A DNA stretch of 21,625 bases from contig UQFL01000038.1 of the NCBI GenBank assembly GCA_900540305.1, forward strand, positions 1-21,625, written 5' to 3'. The notes beneath the pieces are model-generated. The model was not told the DNA's origin. It made no database searches and saw nothing but the letters and a program-made list of their open reading frames with translations. Origin of the DNA: an uncultured Oscillospiraceae bacterium (lineage in GTDB: Bacteria > Bacillota > Clostridia > Oscillospirales > Acutalibacteraceae). Every line of letters begins with the position of its first letter. The stretch's first letter is position 1. The position numbers and the translations under genes are program-made. This document shows positions 1 through 7,820 of the stretch, piece by piece.

Positions 1-41
1 TTATGCGATCGTCGGCAGCGTCAGATGTGTATAAGAGACAG
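1..41 (+). other. Nextera index and transposase adapter (synthetic)
   Basis: Positions 9-41 are the 33-base Illumina Nextera read-1 adapter, whose last 19 bases are the Tn5 mosaic end. Positions 1-8 (TTATGCGA) match the i5 index I know as S522. This is library sequence left in the assembly, not genome. Genomic sequence starts at about 42. Confidence 0.97.
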
Positions 42-82
42 ATATTAATGTGATATTATATTAAATAACTATGGACTGATGA

Positions 83-110
83 AAACGCAGTTTTGTTATG
101 CGTTTATTTT
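83..110 (+). terminator. weak terminator-like hairpin at the genomic start
   Basis: AAACGCA (83-89) pairs with TGCGTTT (99-105) across a 9-base loop and is followed by ATTTT. It could end a gene lying before the contig edge. The ATG at 98 sits inside this hairpin, which argues against using it as the start of the hydrolase gene. The stem is short, so confidence is low. Confidence 0.35.
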
Positions 111-151
111 GCGGCTTTTTTAGCTTAAAATTATTGTCGGAGGTTAGAGGC

Positions 152-937
152 TTGGTTAAAGATATAGACGGAATTTCCGTTAACTATGCCGTTAAAGGCG
201 AGGGCGAATATGTTTTCATTCTGCACGGCTGGGGCGCAAATCTTGAGGTCTACAACTCTGTTGCAGATGTTCTTGCAGAAAAATATACCGTTGTTTCGTT
301 TGATTTTCCCGGCTTCGGAAAAACTCCCGAGCCGCCCGAAATCTGGGATGTTTCCGCCTATGCTGATTTTACCGAAAAGTTTATTTCTTCATTCGGTCAA
401 AGTAAGGTTATCCTTATGGGCCATTCTTTCGGCGGCAGAGTTATATTGAAACTTGTTTCAAAAGAAAATCTTGCATTTTCAGTATCTAAAATTCTTTTTG
501 TAGACAGCGCAGGCGTAATGCCCAAACGCTCAAAAAAGCAGAATTTTAGAACAAGAATTTACAAGGCGGGCAAGTTCTTTTTAAGCCTTTATCCCGTAAG
601 AAAAATGTTCCCCGACGCTCTTGAAAATCTCCGCAAAAAATTCTCCTCAGCCGATTACGCAAGCGCATCTGAAAAAATGAGAGGTGTTCTTGTAAAAACG
701 GTAAACGAGGACTTAACCCCGCTTATGAAAAATGTTAAATGCACAACTCTTCTAATTTGGGGAGTTAACGATACCGCCACTCCGTATTCGGATGCAGAGA
801 TTTTTGAAAGAGAAATCTCATCAGGCGGCGCAGATGTGGGCATAGTGAAAATTGAAAACGCAGGCCATTATTCTTTCCTTGACCAGCCGTATGTTTTCGG
901 CAAAATCATAAGGTCATTTTTGAAAATCGGTGAATGA
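152..937 (+). CDS. alpha/beta-hydrolase fold protein
   Basis: A 261-residue soluble alpha/beta hydrolase; its substrate cannot be read from sequence. An HGWG oxyanion-type motif is at residues 25-28. The nucleophile elbow GHSFGG places the catalytic Ser at 92, the acid is probably Asp207 in WGVNDTATP, and the His is 239 in NAGHYSF, so the triad looks complete. I chose the TTG at 152 because GGAGG lies at 139-143, 8 bases upstream, and the product then begins VKDIDGISVNYAVKG as is usual for this fold. The in-frame ATG at 98 has no ribosome site and lies in a hairpin. The stop is directly followed by the Mur ligase start, so the two are probably co-transcribed and translationally coupled. A role in envelope metabolism is inferred from position only. 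Esterase, lipase or C-C hydrolase activity are all possible. Confidence 0.85.
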   Translation: MVKDIDGISVNYAVKGEGEYVFILHGWGANLEVYNSVADVLAEKYTVVSFDFPGFGKTPEPPEIWDVSAYADFTEKFISSFGQSKVILMGHSFGGRVILKLVSKENLAFSVSKILFVDSAGVMPKRSKKQNFRTRIYKAGKFFLSLYPVRKMFPDALENLRKKFSSADYASASEKMRGVLVKTVNEDLTPLMKNVKCTTLLIWGVNDTATPYSDAEIFEREISSGGADVGIVKIENAGHYSFLDQPYVFGKIIRSFLKIGE

Positions 938-938
938 T

Positions 939-2501
939 ATGTATATTGCTTTAAATATTGCTGCCATTGTGTTTTCGGCAGTTGCTGCGGCATTGACTGT
1001 GATACGCACAACTCATATGTTTCAGCTTAATTCTTACAAAATAAAAACTCATCTTAAGTGGATGAAAGGCGCTTTTTCGCACTATATTTTAAATATAATT
1101 ATGGCTGTTGTGGCGGTAATTGCGCTGTTTACAAATTCTGTGTGGATTTATGCGGTGTTCTTTGTGCTCGCAATTATCTGCGCTTTGGCAAATAAGCCGC
1201 TTAAAAATGCTAAAAAGCCTCTTGTATATACGGCAAGAGTAAAAAGACTTTTAACAACTATTTCAGTGCTTTTTGTTGTGCTTTGGGTTGTTTCGTTCTT
1301 TGCAGGCGGCGAAAAGTATTCACTTTTCGTAACGGCTCTTGTTATGGCTCTTTCGCCGTTTATTCCGCTTCTTGCAAATGTTATCAACACTCCGCTTGAA
1401 AACGGCATAAAGCAGTATTATATAAACGACGCTAAAAAAATGCTCAAAGCCTGCCCCGACCTCAAGGTTATCGGAATTACGGGCAGTTACGGCAAAACAA
1501 GCGTAAAATATTATCTTTCAACAGTTTTGAAAGCAAAGTATAATGTTTTGATGACGCCCGAAAGTTTTAATACTCCTATGGGTGTTGTTAAAACAATCAG
1601 AGAACAGCTTCGCCCCACTCACGAAATTTTTGTGTGCGAAATGGGCGCAAGGCATGTCAACGACATTAAAGAAATCTGCGATATAGTTTTCCCCGATTAC
1701 GGAATTATCACTTCAATAGGCGAACAGCACCTTGAAACTTTCAAGTCAATAGATAATATCATAAAAACAAAATTTGAACTTTATGACGCAGTTGAAGACA
1801 AGAGCAAAATGTTCCTCAACGGCGACAATGAGTTTATTTCAAAAAATCTTGAAAACCACAAGGGCGAGGGTTATCATACTTACGGACTTGACGATAAAAA
1901 CGAAACTTATGCTTATGACATAAGCGTTTCCCAAAAGGGAACAACTTTTTCTGTTTCCTGCAACGGCGTAAAGCTTGAGAATCTTCAAACTCCTCTTATC
2001 GGAGAGCATAATGTTATAAATCTTCTCGGCGTAATTTCAATCTGCGTTCAGCTTGGTCTTACAGAGAGCGATATAAAAATGTACATCAAAAAGCTCGCTT
2101 CTCCTCCGCACAGACTTCAGCTTTCACGCAGGGGGAATATGGCTATTATTGATGACGCATACAACTCAAACCCTGCTGGTTGCGAGGCTGCGCTCAAAAC
2201 TCTTTCTCTTTTTGAAGATGTTAAAATCCTCATTACACCGGGTATGGTTGAACTCGGCAAAATGCAGGATAAATATAATTACGAATTCGGAAAATCAGCC
2301 GCAAATGTCTGCGATTATGTTTTCCTTGTAGGCAAAAAGCAGACGGAAGCAATATATAAAGGTCTTTGTGACGGCGGTTTTGACGAATCAAAGCTGACGG
2401 TCAGCGACAGCTTTATTAACGCCTTTAATTCGGCAAGTGCCGTTGAGGGCACAAAGGGCAAAGTTATTCTTATTGAAAACGATTTGCCCGACAATTACTG
2501 A
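939..2501 (+). CDS. murF: membrane-anchored MurF-type Mur ligase
   Basis: Probable UDP-N-acetylmuramoyl-tripeptide--D-alanyl-D-alanine ligase (520 aa), which uses ATP to add the D-Ala-D-Ala dipeptide in the last cytoplasmic precursor step. The ATP loop GSYGKTS is near residue 182, followed by EMGARHVNDI, a conserved His in GEQHLETF, the MurF-type DDAYNSNP near 405 and GMVELG near 436. The first 150 residues are unusual. Instead of the globular UDP-substrate domain of textbook MurF they form about five hydrophobic segments (near 2-22, 48-65, 68-85, 105-122 and 128-148). The ATG at 939 is one base after the hydrolase stop and has GGTGA at 929-933; an in-frame GTG at 930 would add three residues. 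D-Ala-D-Ala ligase follows 18 bases later, which supports MurF function. A paralogous ligase of other substrate is possible. Confidence 0.82.
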   Translation: MYIALNIAAIVFSAVAAALTVIRTTHMFQLNSYKIKTHLKWMKGAFSHYILNIIMAVVAVIALFTNSVWIYAVFFVLAIICALANKPLKNAKKPLVYTARVKRLLTTISVLFVVLWVVSFFAGGEKYSLFVTALVMALSPFIPLLANVINTPLENGIKQYYINDAKKMLKACPDLKVIGITGSYGKTSVKYYLSTVLKAKYNVLMTPESFNTPMGVVKTIREQLRPTHEIFVCEMGARHVNDIKEICDIVFPDYGIITSIGEQHLETFKSIDNIIKTKFELYDAVEDKSKMFLNGDNEFISKNLENHKGEGYHTYGLDDKNETYAYDISVSQKGTTFSVSCNGVKLENLQTPLIGEHNVINLLGVISICVQLGLTESDIKMYIKKLASPPHRLQLSRRGNMAIIDDAYNSNPAGCEAALKTLSLFEDVKILITPGMVELGKMQDKYNYEFGKSAANVCDYVFLVGKKQTEAIYKGLCDGGFDESKLTVSDSFINAFNSASAVEGTKGKVILIENDLPDNY

Positions 2502-2519
2502 TAAATTTGGAGTGTGCTT

Positions 2520-3719
2520 ATGAAAATCAATGTTGCCGTTTTGTTCGGCGGAAAAAGCGTTGAGCATGAGGTGTCCGTAATCTCTGCCCTTCAGGCTATT
2601 CAGAATATGAATAAGGATAAATACGAGATTTATCCCGTTTATGTCACAAAGAAAAATGAACTTTATTACGGCGAAAGCCTTGATAAAATCGAGGAATACA
2701 AAAATATCCCTCAGCTTTTGGCAAAAAGCATAAAGATAAATATTGTTACTGACGGAAGCAAAACTTATCTTATTCCGCAGGAGCAAAAGCGTTTTTCAAA
2801 AACAAAGCCGATTGCCGTTATTGATGTTGCATTTCCGATTGTTCACGGAACAAATGTTGAGGACGGCGCTCTTCAGGGCTTCCTCAAAACTCTCAATCTT
2901 CCGTTTGTCGGCTGTGATGTTCTTTCAAGCGCAATCTGCATGGATAAATACGCTATGAAGATAATGCTCCGTGACGCAGGCTTCCCCGTGGTTGACGGTA
3001 TTCGCTTTACAGTTATGGATTACGCTCAGCCTGAAAATGTTATTAAGAAAATTGAGGAAAGCTTCGGCTATCCCGTTGTTGTAAAACCCGTAAATCTCGG
3101 CTCAAGCGTAGGTATCAGCAAGGCTGATAATCTTCAGGAACTTGAGGACGCTCTTGAACTTGCTTTTGAATTCTCAGATAAGGTGCTCGTTGAAAGAGCT
3201 GTTGTAAATCTTAAAGAGATTAACTGCTCCGTTGTGGGCGATTACACAGAAGCAGGCGCATCAGAACTTGAAGAGCCTGTTTCAGCAGAGGGCATACTTT
3301 CATATAAAGATAAATATATGGACGGCGGCAAGAAAACAGGCGGCAGCAAGGGTATGACAAGTCTTAAAAGAAAAATTCCCGCAGAAATACCGCAGGAGAC
3401 AGCCGCTCAGATTAAGAAAATCGCTGTTGACGCTTTCAAATATCTTGACTGCAACGGTGTAGTAAGAATAGATTTTCTTATGGATACAAAAACAGGCGAG
3501 TTCTGGATTAATGAATTCAATACGATTCCTGGTTCGCTCGCTTTCTATCTTTGGGAACCGCTCGGAATCAAGTACTCAGAGCTTCTTGACAAACTCATTT
3601 CCCTTGCTCTTAAAAGGCAGAGAAACAGAGAAGAGATTACTTATTCTTTTGATACAAATATTCTTTCATCAGGCGGCGCACTCGGCGGTGCAAAGGGTAC
3701 AAAAGGCTCAAAAATGTAA
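2520..3719 (+). CDS. ddl: D-alanine--D-alanine ligase
   Basis: An ATP-grasp enzyme joining two D-Ala to make the dipeptide used by the MurF-type ligase just upstream; cytoplasmic. Visible are GGKSVEHEVS at 10-19 with the conserved Glu15, HGTNVEDGALQG at 109-120 (the family usually has Gly where this has Val113), VVVKPVNLGSS at 186-196, Arg316 in RIDF and NEFNTIPG at 331-338 for metal and phosphate binding. The omega-loop keeps Lys-Tyr (265-266), the pattern of D-Ala-D-Ala enzymes rather than VanA-type D-Ala-D-Lac enzymes. At 399 aa it is longer than the roughly 300-360 aa usual for Ddl, partly through a Gly/Lys-rich tail (383-399). The start is ATG 2520, with GGAG at 2509-2512; the in-frame GTG at 2514 is too close to that site. 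It is the last gene of the operon. Confidence 0.95.
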   Translation: MKINVAVLFGGKSVEHEVSVISALQAIQNMNKDKYEIYPVYVTKKNELYYGESLDKIEEYKNIPQLLAKSIKINIVTDGSKTYLIPQEQKRFSKTKPIAVIDVAFPIVHGTNVEDGALQGFLKTLNLPFVGCDVLSSAICMDKYAMKIMLRDAGFPVVDGIRFTVMDYAQPENVIKKIEESFGYPVVVKPVNLGSSVGISKADNLQELEDALELAFEFSDKVLVERAVVNLKEINCSVVGDYTEAGASELEEPVSAEGILSYKDKYMDGGKKTGGSKGMTSLKRKIPAEIPQETAAQIKKIAVDAFKYLDCNGVVRIDFLMDTKTGEFWINEFNTIPGSLAFYLWEPLGIKYSELLDKLISLALKRQRNREEITYSFDTNILSSGGALGGAKGTKGSKM

Positions 3720-3740
3720 TAGAAATACACAAAATATAAA

Positions 3741-3776
3741 CCCCGAAAACCTTTAAGGCTTTCGGGGCTTTTTTAT
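3741..3776 (+). terminator. intrinsic terminator after ddl
   Basis: CCCCGAAA (3741-3748) pairs with TTTCGGGG (3760-3767), and CCT/AGG continues the stem inside, with a TTA loop and the run CTTTTTT after it. The convergent MATE gene ends at 3782 and the other strand also has a T-rich flank, so it may work in both directions. Confidence 0.9.
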
Positions 3777-3781
3777 TATTT

Positions 3782-5191
3782 TTATTCAGTTAATTTCTTT
3801 TCTGTTTTATCAACATCGGGCGGAAGTTTTTTGGTGAAGCTGACAATGAAAGGAACTGAGATTGCCGCGGCGATTATGTAAGAGAGTGGCTGTGCACATT
3901 CTATTCCCATAAGTCCTAATTTTGTAGGAAGAATATACAGCAGGGGAATAAAGAAAAGACCGTTTTGGGAGCAGGCGAGTAAAAACGCTCTGCCGCTTTT
4001 TCCTATACTTTGGAAAGTCATATTAGAAACCATAACTGTCGGCAGTACAAGGAGCGAAACGCACAGCATACGCAAAGTCATAGAGCCTATGTCCACAACC
4101 TCGGTTTCGTGGCGGAAAAGAGTTACAATCTGTTCTGAGAAGATAAAGAATATCGCAGACAAAACAGCAACAACTCCCGTTGAGAAAATCCATGTAAATT
4201 TAATACTCTTTTTAACTCTTGAATAAATACCTGCGCCGTAATTGAAAGATGATACGGGCTGGAATCCCTGACCGATTCCAACTCCTACGCTGAAAATCAA
4301 ATTTGAACATTTTGAAACTATACTCATTGCGGCAATGCAGGCGTCTCCGAAAGCCGCCGCCTGAATATTGAGCACCATATTTGAAACGCTGTTTAGACCC
4401 TGCCTTGCAAGGCTCGGCAGACCCGTTGCTATAATTTCAAATACAAATTTCGGCTTGAGAGTTATAAATTTCAGCTTCATTTTACTCTGAGCCGGTCCCT
4501 TGTAATACATAATTATAAGGATTATAAGGCTTATATATTGTGATATTGCAGTTGAAAGACCTGCGCCGTCTATGCCCATGTTGAAGCCGAATATCAAAAT
4601 CGGGTCAAGAATCATATTGAGTATTCCGCCCGTTGTAAGGCCTATCATGGCAAAAGCCGCCATTCCCTCATATCGCAGAATGTTGTTGATAACACAGCTT
4701 CCCGTCAAAGCAGGGCCGCTGATTAAAATATATAATGCGTAAGCCTTTGCATATGGCAAAATTGTTTCAGTGCTTCCGAGAAGTCTCATAAACGGCTCAA
4801 GGAATATAAGTCCAAGCACCATTATCATTACGCCTGCAACTATTGAAAGAAAGAAACCTGTTGATGCGTAGCGTTTTGCTTTGTCAAAATCCTGTGCTCC
4901 AAGGTGCCTGCTGATACAGCTTCCCGAGCCGTGGCCGTACATAAATCCGAAAGCCTGCAAAATAGCCATAAGGCTGAAAACAACGCCCGTGGCACCGCTT
5001 GCGGAAATGTTTATCTTTGAAACGAAATATGTATCGGTGGCATTGTATATTGTTGTTATAAGCATACTTATAACAGTGGGAACAGAAAGAGAAACGATTA
5101 AAGAGTTGATGGGCGTTTCAGTTATTTTTTTGAACTGAGAAGCCGCCGCCTCCTCTTCACTCTGTGATGTTTTCACAGGAAATTTAAACAT
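3782..5191 (-). CDS. MATE family multidrug/sodium antiporter
   Basis: A polytopic inner-membrane exporter (469 aa) of the MATE family, which expels cationic drugs or metabolites using Na+ or H+ gradients. The chain has about twelve hydrophobic segments arranged as two related halves (about 30-190 and 250-415). Family-like stretches are PTVISMLITTIYNATDTYFV near residues 38-57 and SFNYGAGIYSRVKKSIKF in the second half. The length is normal for MATE. A purine-rich AGAGGG lies 8 bases before the ATG. It starts 27 bases after the DUF1275 gene, so the two are likely one transcript. The substrate is not predictable from sequence; DinF/NorM-like proteins are the nearest named relatives. Confidence 0.93.
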   Translation of the reverse strand: MFKFPVKTSQSEEEAAASQFKKITETPINSLIVSLSVPTVISMLITTIYNATDTYFVSKINISASGATGVVFSLMAILQAFGFMYGHGSGSCISRHLGAQDFDKAKRYASTGFFLSIVAGVMIMVLGLIFLEPFMRLLGSTETILPYAKAYALYILISGPALTGSCVINNILRYEGMAAFAMIGLTTGGILNMILDPILIFGFNMGIDGAGLSTAISQYISLIILIIMYYKGPAQSKMKLKFITLKPKFVFEIIATGLPSLARQGLNSVSNMVLNIQAAAFGDACIAAMSIVSKCSNLIFSVGVGIGQGFQPVSSFNYGAGIYSRVKKSIKFTWIFSTGVVAVLSAIFFIFSEQIVTLFRHETEVVDIGSMTLRMLCVSLLVLPTVMVSNMTFQSIGKSGRAFLLACSQNGLFFIPLLYILPTKLGLMGIECAQPLSYIIAAAISVPFIVSFTKKLPPDVDKTEKKLTE

Positions 5192-5218
5192 TTAATTACC
5201 CTCTCTCCATTGTATGTT

Positions 5219-5902
5219 TTACTTGTTTTTTGATTTTTCCTCCCAGTTAATGAACATCAGTATAAAAGCAACTGCAAGACCTGCACACGCAACAAGCGTT
5301 GCTTTTTCATTAAGTGCATTTGTTGTGACTGCCCCTAAAGCGGCGCCGATGATGAAAAATATTATTACTGAATAATATTTCATTGATGTTTTGAGCGCCT
5401 TTTTATCTTTCTTATTTAAAAATATGAACAGATTTTCCGTTGCGCTTCTCAAATTGCCCGTGCACATTGTTGTTGTTATGGGTGTTGAGCTGAATTGCCT
5501 GAAACTTTCAACCTGAATTGAGCAGATAAGTGCAACAAGAGCGTTGGTGAAAATATTGTTTGTGCTGGTAGACGGCACAAAAGATATGCCAAGAAGCACA
5601 ATAATTTCAACTGCAACGGTTATCTGCCGCCAATGAAAAGCCGTTTTATATTTGAAATGCTTTTTGATTATCTCGGAAACGAGCACACCCAAAGCAAAAC
5701 CGAAAATCGGAATAAGATAATAAAGCGCACCCGTATATTCGCCTTTTGCAAGCTTGATTCCCATTAAAACTATATTTCCCGTTTCGGCATTTGCGAACAC
5801 TCCGCCTCTGCAAACATATGTGTAAGCGTCAAGAAAACCGCCCACCAAAGCAAGAATGACGCAGAGCAAAAACGATTCGGAAACCTGTTTTCTCTCTTTC
5901 AT
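5219..5902 (-). CDS. DUF1275 (YoaK-type) membrane protein
   Basis: A 227-residue integral membrane protein with about six hydrophobic segments. The opening LALVGGFLDAYTYVCRGGVFANAETGNIVLMG and the later FRQFSSTPITTTMCTGNLRS are hallmarks of the DUF1275/YoaK family, whose biochemical role is not established. The length fits the family (about 220-240 aa). The start is ATG 5902 with GGTGA five bases upstream and a good promoter at 5937-5965. It is first in a two-gene unit with the MATE exporter, so a transport-related role is a guess from position. Confidence 0.88.
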   Translation of the reverse strand: MKERKQVSESFLLCVILALVGGFLDAYTYVCRGGVFANAETGNIVLMGIKLAKGEYTGALYYLIPIFGFALGVLVSEIIKKHFKYKTAFHWRQITVAVEIIVLLGISFVPSTSTNNIFTNALVALICSIQVESFRQFSSTPITTTMCTGNLRSATENLFIFLNKKDKKALKTSMKYYSVIIFFIIGAALGAVTTNALNEKATLVACAGLAVAFILMFINWEEKSKNK

Positions 5903-5936
5903 TTTATCACCGTATATAAATATTTTATACGATATA

Positions 5937-5965
5937 ATTTTATCACTTTGGCGTGCGGTTGTAAA
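5937..5965 (-). promoter_or_regulatory. promoter for the DUF1275-MATE unit
   Basis: On the minus strand TTTACA (5965-5960) and TAAAAT (5942-5937) are 17 bases apart, each one mismatch from the sigma-A consensus. A second possible -10, TATAAAAT, lies at 5929-5922. Confidence 0.5.
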
Positions 5966-5980
5966 TGTGAATACTTTATT

Positions 5981-6010
5981 AAAAAAAGCTTTAAAACAAG
6001 TATTGTTTTA
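5981..6010 (-). terminator. weak terminator after the ABC pair
   Basis: Read on the minus strand, TAAAACAA (6010-6003) pairs with TTGTTTTA (5999-5992) around a 3-base loop, and after a few bases a run of seven T follows (5987-5981). The stem is AT-rich, so strength is uncertain, but it sits 17 bases after the stop of the second ABC gene. Confidence 0.45.
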
Positions 6011-6026
6011 TTTAATTTTTAAAGAT

Positions 6027-7820
6027 TTAACCGTTTTTGTATTTCTCCGCCTGAAGATTAAACATATAGGCGTATTTGCCATCGAGAGCCATAAGTTCTT
6101 CGTGCGTTCCGCTCTCCACAATTTCACCGTTTTCCACAACATATATTCTGTCGGCGTTTCTTGTGGTTGAAAGACGGTGCGAAATAAAAATAACGGTTTT
6201 GTCCTTTGCCGCCTCCATCATTGATTTGTTGAGGTTGTATTCGGCAATGGGGTCAAGATTTGCGGACGGTTCATCCATAATGACATACGGGCAGTTTTTG
6301 TAAAACGCTCTTGAAACGGCAACTTTCTGCGATTCGCCGCCCGAAAGCATAATTCCGTCATCGTCAAACTCACGAAGCAGGTGAGTTTTTATAGAATTTG
6401 CAAGTTTCTTTGTAAATCCGCCGTGATTGAGAGCCTCTTTAACTCTCTTTTCATCAGGCTGTGTATCGAGTGAAACATTTTCCGCAAGCGTTGCGGCGAA
6501 AAGCTGAAAGTCCTGAAATACTGCGGCAAATCGGTTTCTGTGTGATTTTACCGTTTCATCTTTTATGTTTCTTGAACCTATAAGAATTTCGCCCTCGGTG
6601 GCGTCATACAGCCTTAACAGCAGGTTTGTAAGCGTTGTTTTGCCCGCTCCGTTATATCCTACAAGCGCAATTTTTTCATACGGCTTAATTGTAAGATTAA
6701 TGTTTTTGAGCGTGGGCTGTGTGTTGTTCGGATATGTGAACGAAACATTTTTAAGCTCTATCGTCTGAGGGTATCCACATTCTGCGGTGTGTGTACCATC
6801 ATTAATATGGCTGTCGCTTGCAAGAAATTCACGGAATTTTTCTATGATTTTTGCCTGCTCGGAAAAGTTTCTTGTAACATAAACAGTAAGAAATGAGAAT
6901 GATGCCGCAATGGAATAAGCGCCGTTGAATGTGGCTACGAAATCTCCTGCTGAAAGCGTTCTTGACTGTATAACGCAGTAGCCGAGATAAAGGGGGAGTA
7001 CAAACATAAATCCGAGTATCTGAACTCCGCTTTCCTGAAAGAAATATATGAAATCGATTTTAGATACATATTTTCTCTGGTTTTCGATTACATCGTCAGC
7101 GGCGTCTTCATATCTTTTTATAAGAAGCGGCTGAATTTTGTTCATTCTGACTTCCTTTGCGTAATCCTGAAGATAGAAAACCCTTGCAAAGTAGTCCGCT
7201 TTTCTGTGAAGCTTGTTGTTTTCAATTCTTCGCTCTGACTGAAGTGTGCCGATTCTTTTGCTGAGGGGTGTAAAAATCACAACTATTCCTGCAATAATTA
7301 AAAGACACATTGGGTCCATAGTGAAAATGATACTGCAAATAGTTATAAGGGAAACAACTTCGCCCATATAGTTTCTTATCATTGTGAGGATGTTGTTGAG
7401 ATTTCCCGTTGACGATTCAATAGCAAGAATAAAGTTGTTGTAATAATACGGGTCGTCAAAAGACTCTAAATCAAGCGACTTCGCCTTTTCGTAAAACATT
7501 GTTGAAAGTCCTGCGTTTGACTTTTCTCTTGCTATGTTCCAGTAAAACTCTCTGAAAAGCGCACACAGAAATTCACTTGCAATCAGGATAACGGCAACGG
7601 CAATTATAGCCGCAAAGATTTTTTTAGGGTCGCCCGAACTTGCCATTATATCAACAACATATTTTATGCCTATAACGGATACGAGCCTTGTGGGCAGTAT
7701 CTGCATAACTCCCCAAAAACATTCGCCTATAACAAGCAGGGGGGATATTTTGAAAAGTATTTTTATGAAATAGAATATATTGGAGCCTACCGAGTGACTT
7801 TTTATTTCTGTCTTTTTCAT
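6027..7820 (-). CDS. ABC exporter half-transporter (second of pair)
   Basis: A 597-residue fusion of a membrane domain (residues 1 to about 330, six expected helices) and an ATP-binding domain. It has Walker A GYNGAGKTT at 388-396, Q-loop Gln436, signature LSGGE at 492-496, Walker B VIMDE at 513-517 with the catalytic Glu present, D-loop SANLD and switch His548. No C39 peptidase domain precedes the membrane part, so it is not a bacteriocin-processing exporter. It begins inside the stop of its partner (4-base ATGA overlap), which implies coupled translation and a heterodimer, as in BmrC/BmrD-type multidrug pumps. Both partners appear to keep canonical catalytic motifs, whereas many heterodimeric exporters have one degenerate site. 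Drug or peptide export is inferred; the substrate is unknown. Confidence 0.92.
   Translation of the reverse strand: MKKTEIKSHSVGSNIFYFIKILFKISPLLVIGECFWGVMQILPTRLVSVIGIKYVVDIMASSGDPKKIFAAIIAVAVILIASEFLCALFREFYWNIAREKSNAGLSTMFYEKAKSLDLESFDDPYYYNNFILAIESSTGNLNNILTMIRNYMGEVVSLITICSIIFTMDPMCLLIIAGIVVIFTPLSKRIGTLQSERRIENNKLHRKADYFARVFYLQDYAKEVRMNKIQPLLIKRYEDAADDVIENQRKYVSKIDFIYFFQESGVQILGFMFVLPLYLGYCVIQSRTLSAGDFVATFNGAYSIAASFSFLTVYVTRNFSEQAKIIEKFREFLASDSHINDGTHTAECGYPQTIELKNVSFTYPNNTQPTLKNINLTIKPYEKIALVGYNGAGKTTLTNLLLRLYDATEGEILIGSRNIKDETVKSHRNRFAAVFQDFQLFAATLAENVSLDTQPDEKRVKEALNHGGFTKKLANSIKTHLLREFDDDGIMLSGGESQKVAVSRAFYKNCPYVIMDEPSANLDPIAEYNLNKSMMEAAKDKTVIFISHRLSTTRNADRIYVVENGEIVESGTHEELMALDGKYAYMFNLQAEKYKNG

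Noticed and set aside
98..151. ATG at 98 as start of the alpha/beta hydrolase
   Set aside because: No ribosome site and located in a hairpin; TTG 152 has GGAGG at the right distance and gives a normal N-terminus.
2520..3719. Vancomycin-resistance type D-Ala-D-Lac ligase
   Set aside because: The omega-loop Lys-Tyr pair (265-266) is of the D-Ala-D-Ala kind and no vanH or vanX is adjacent.
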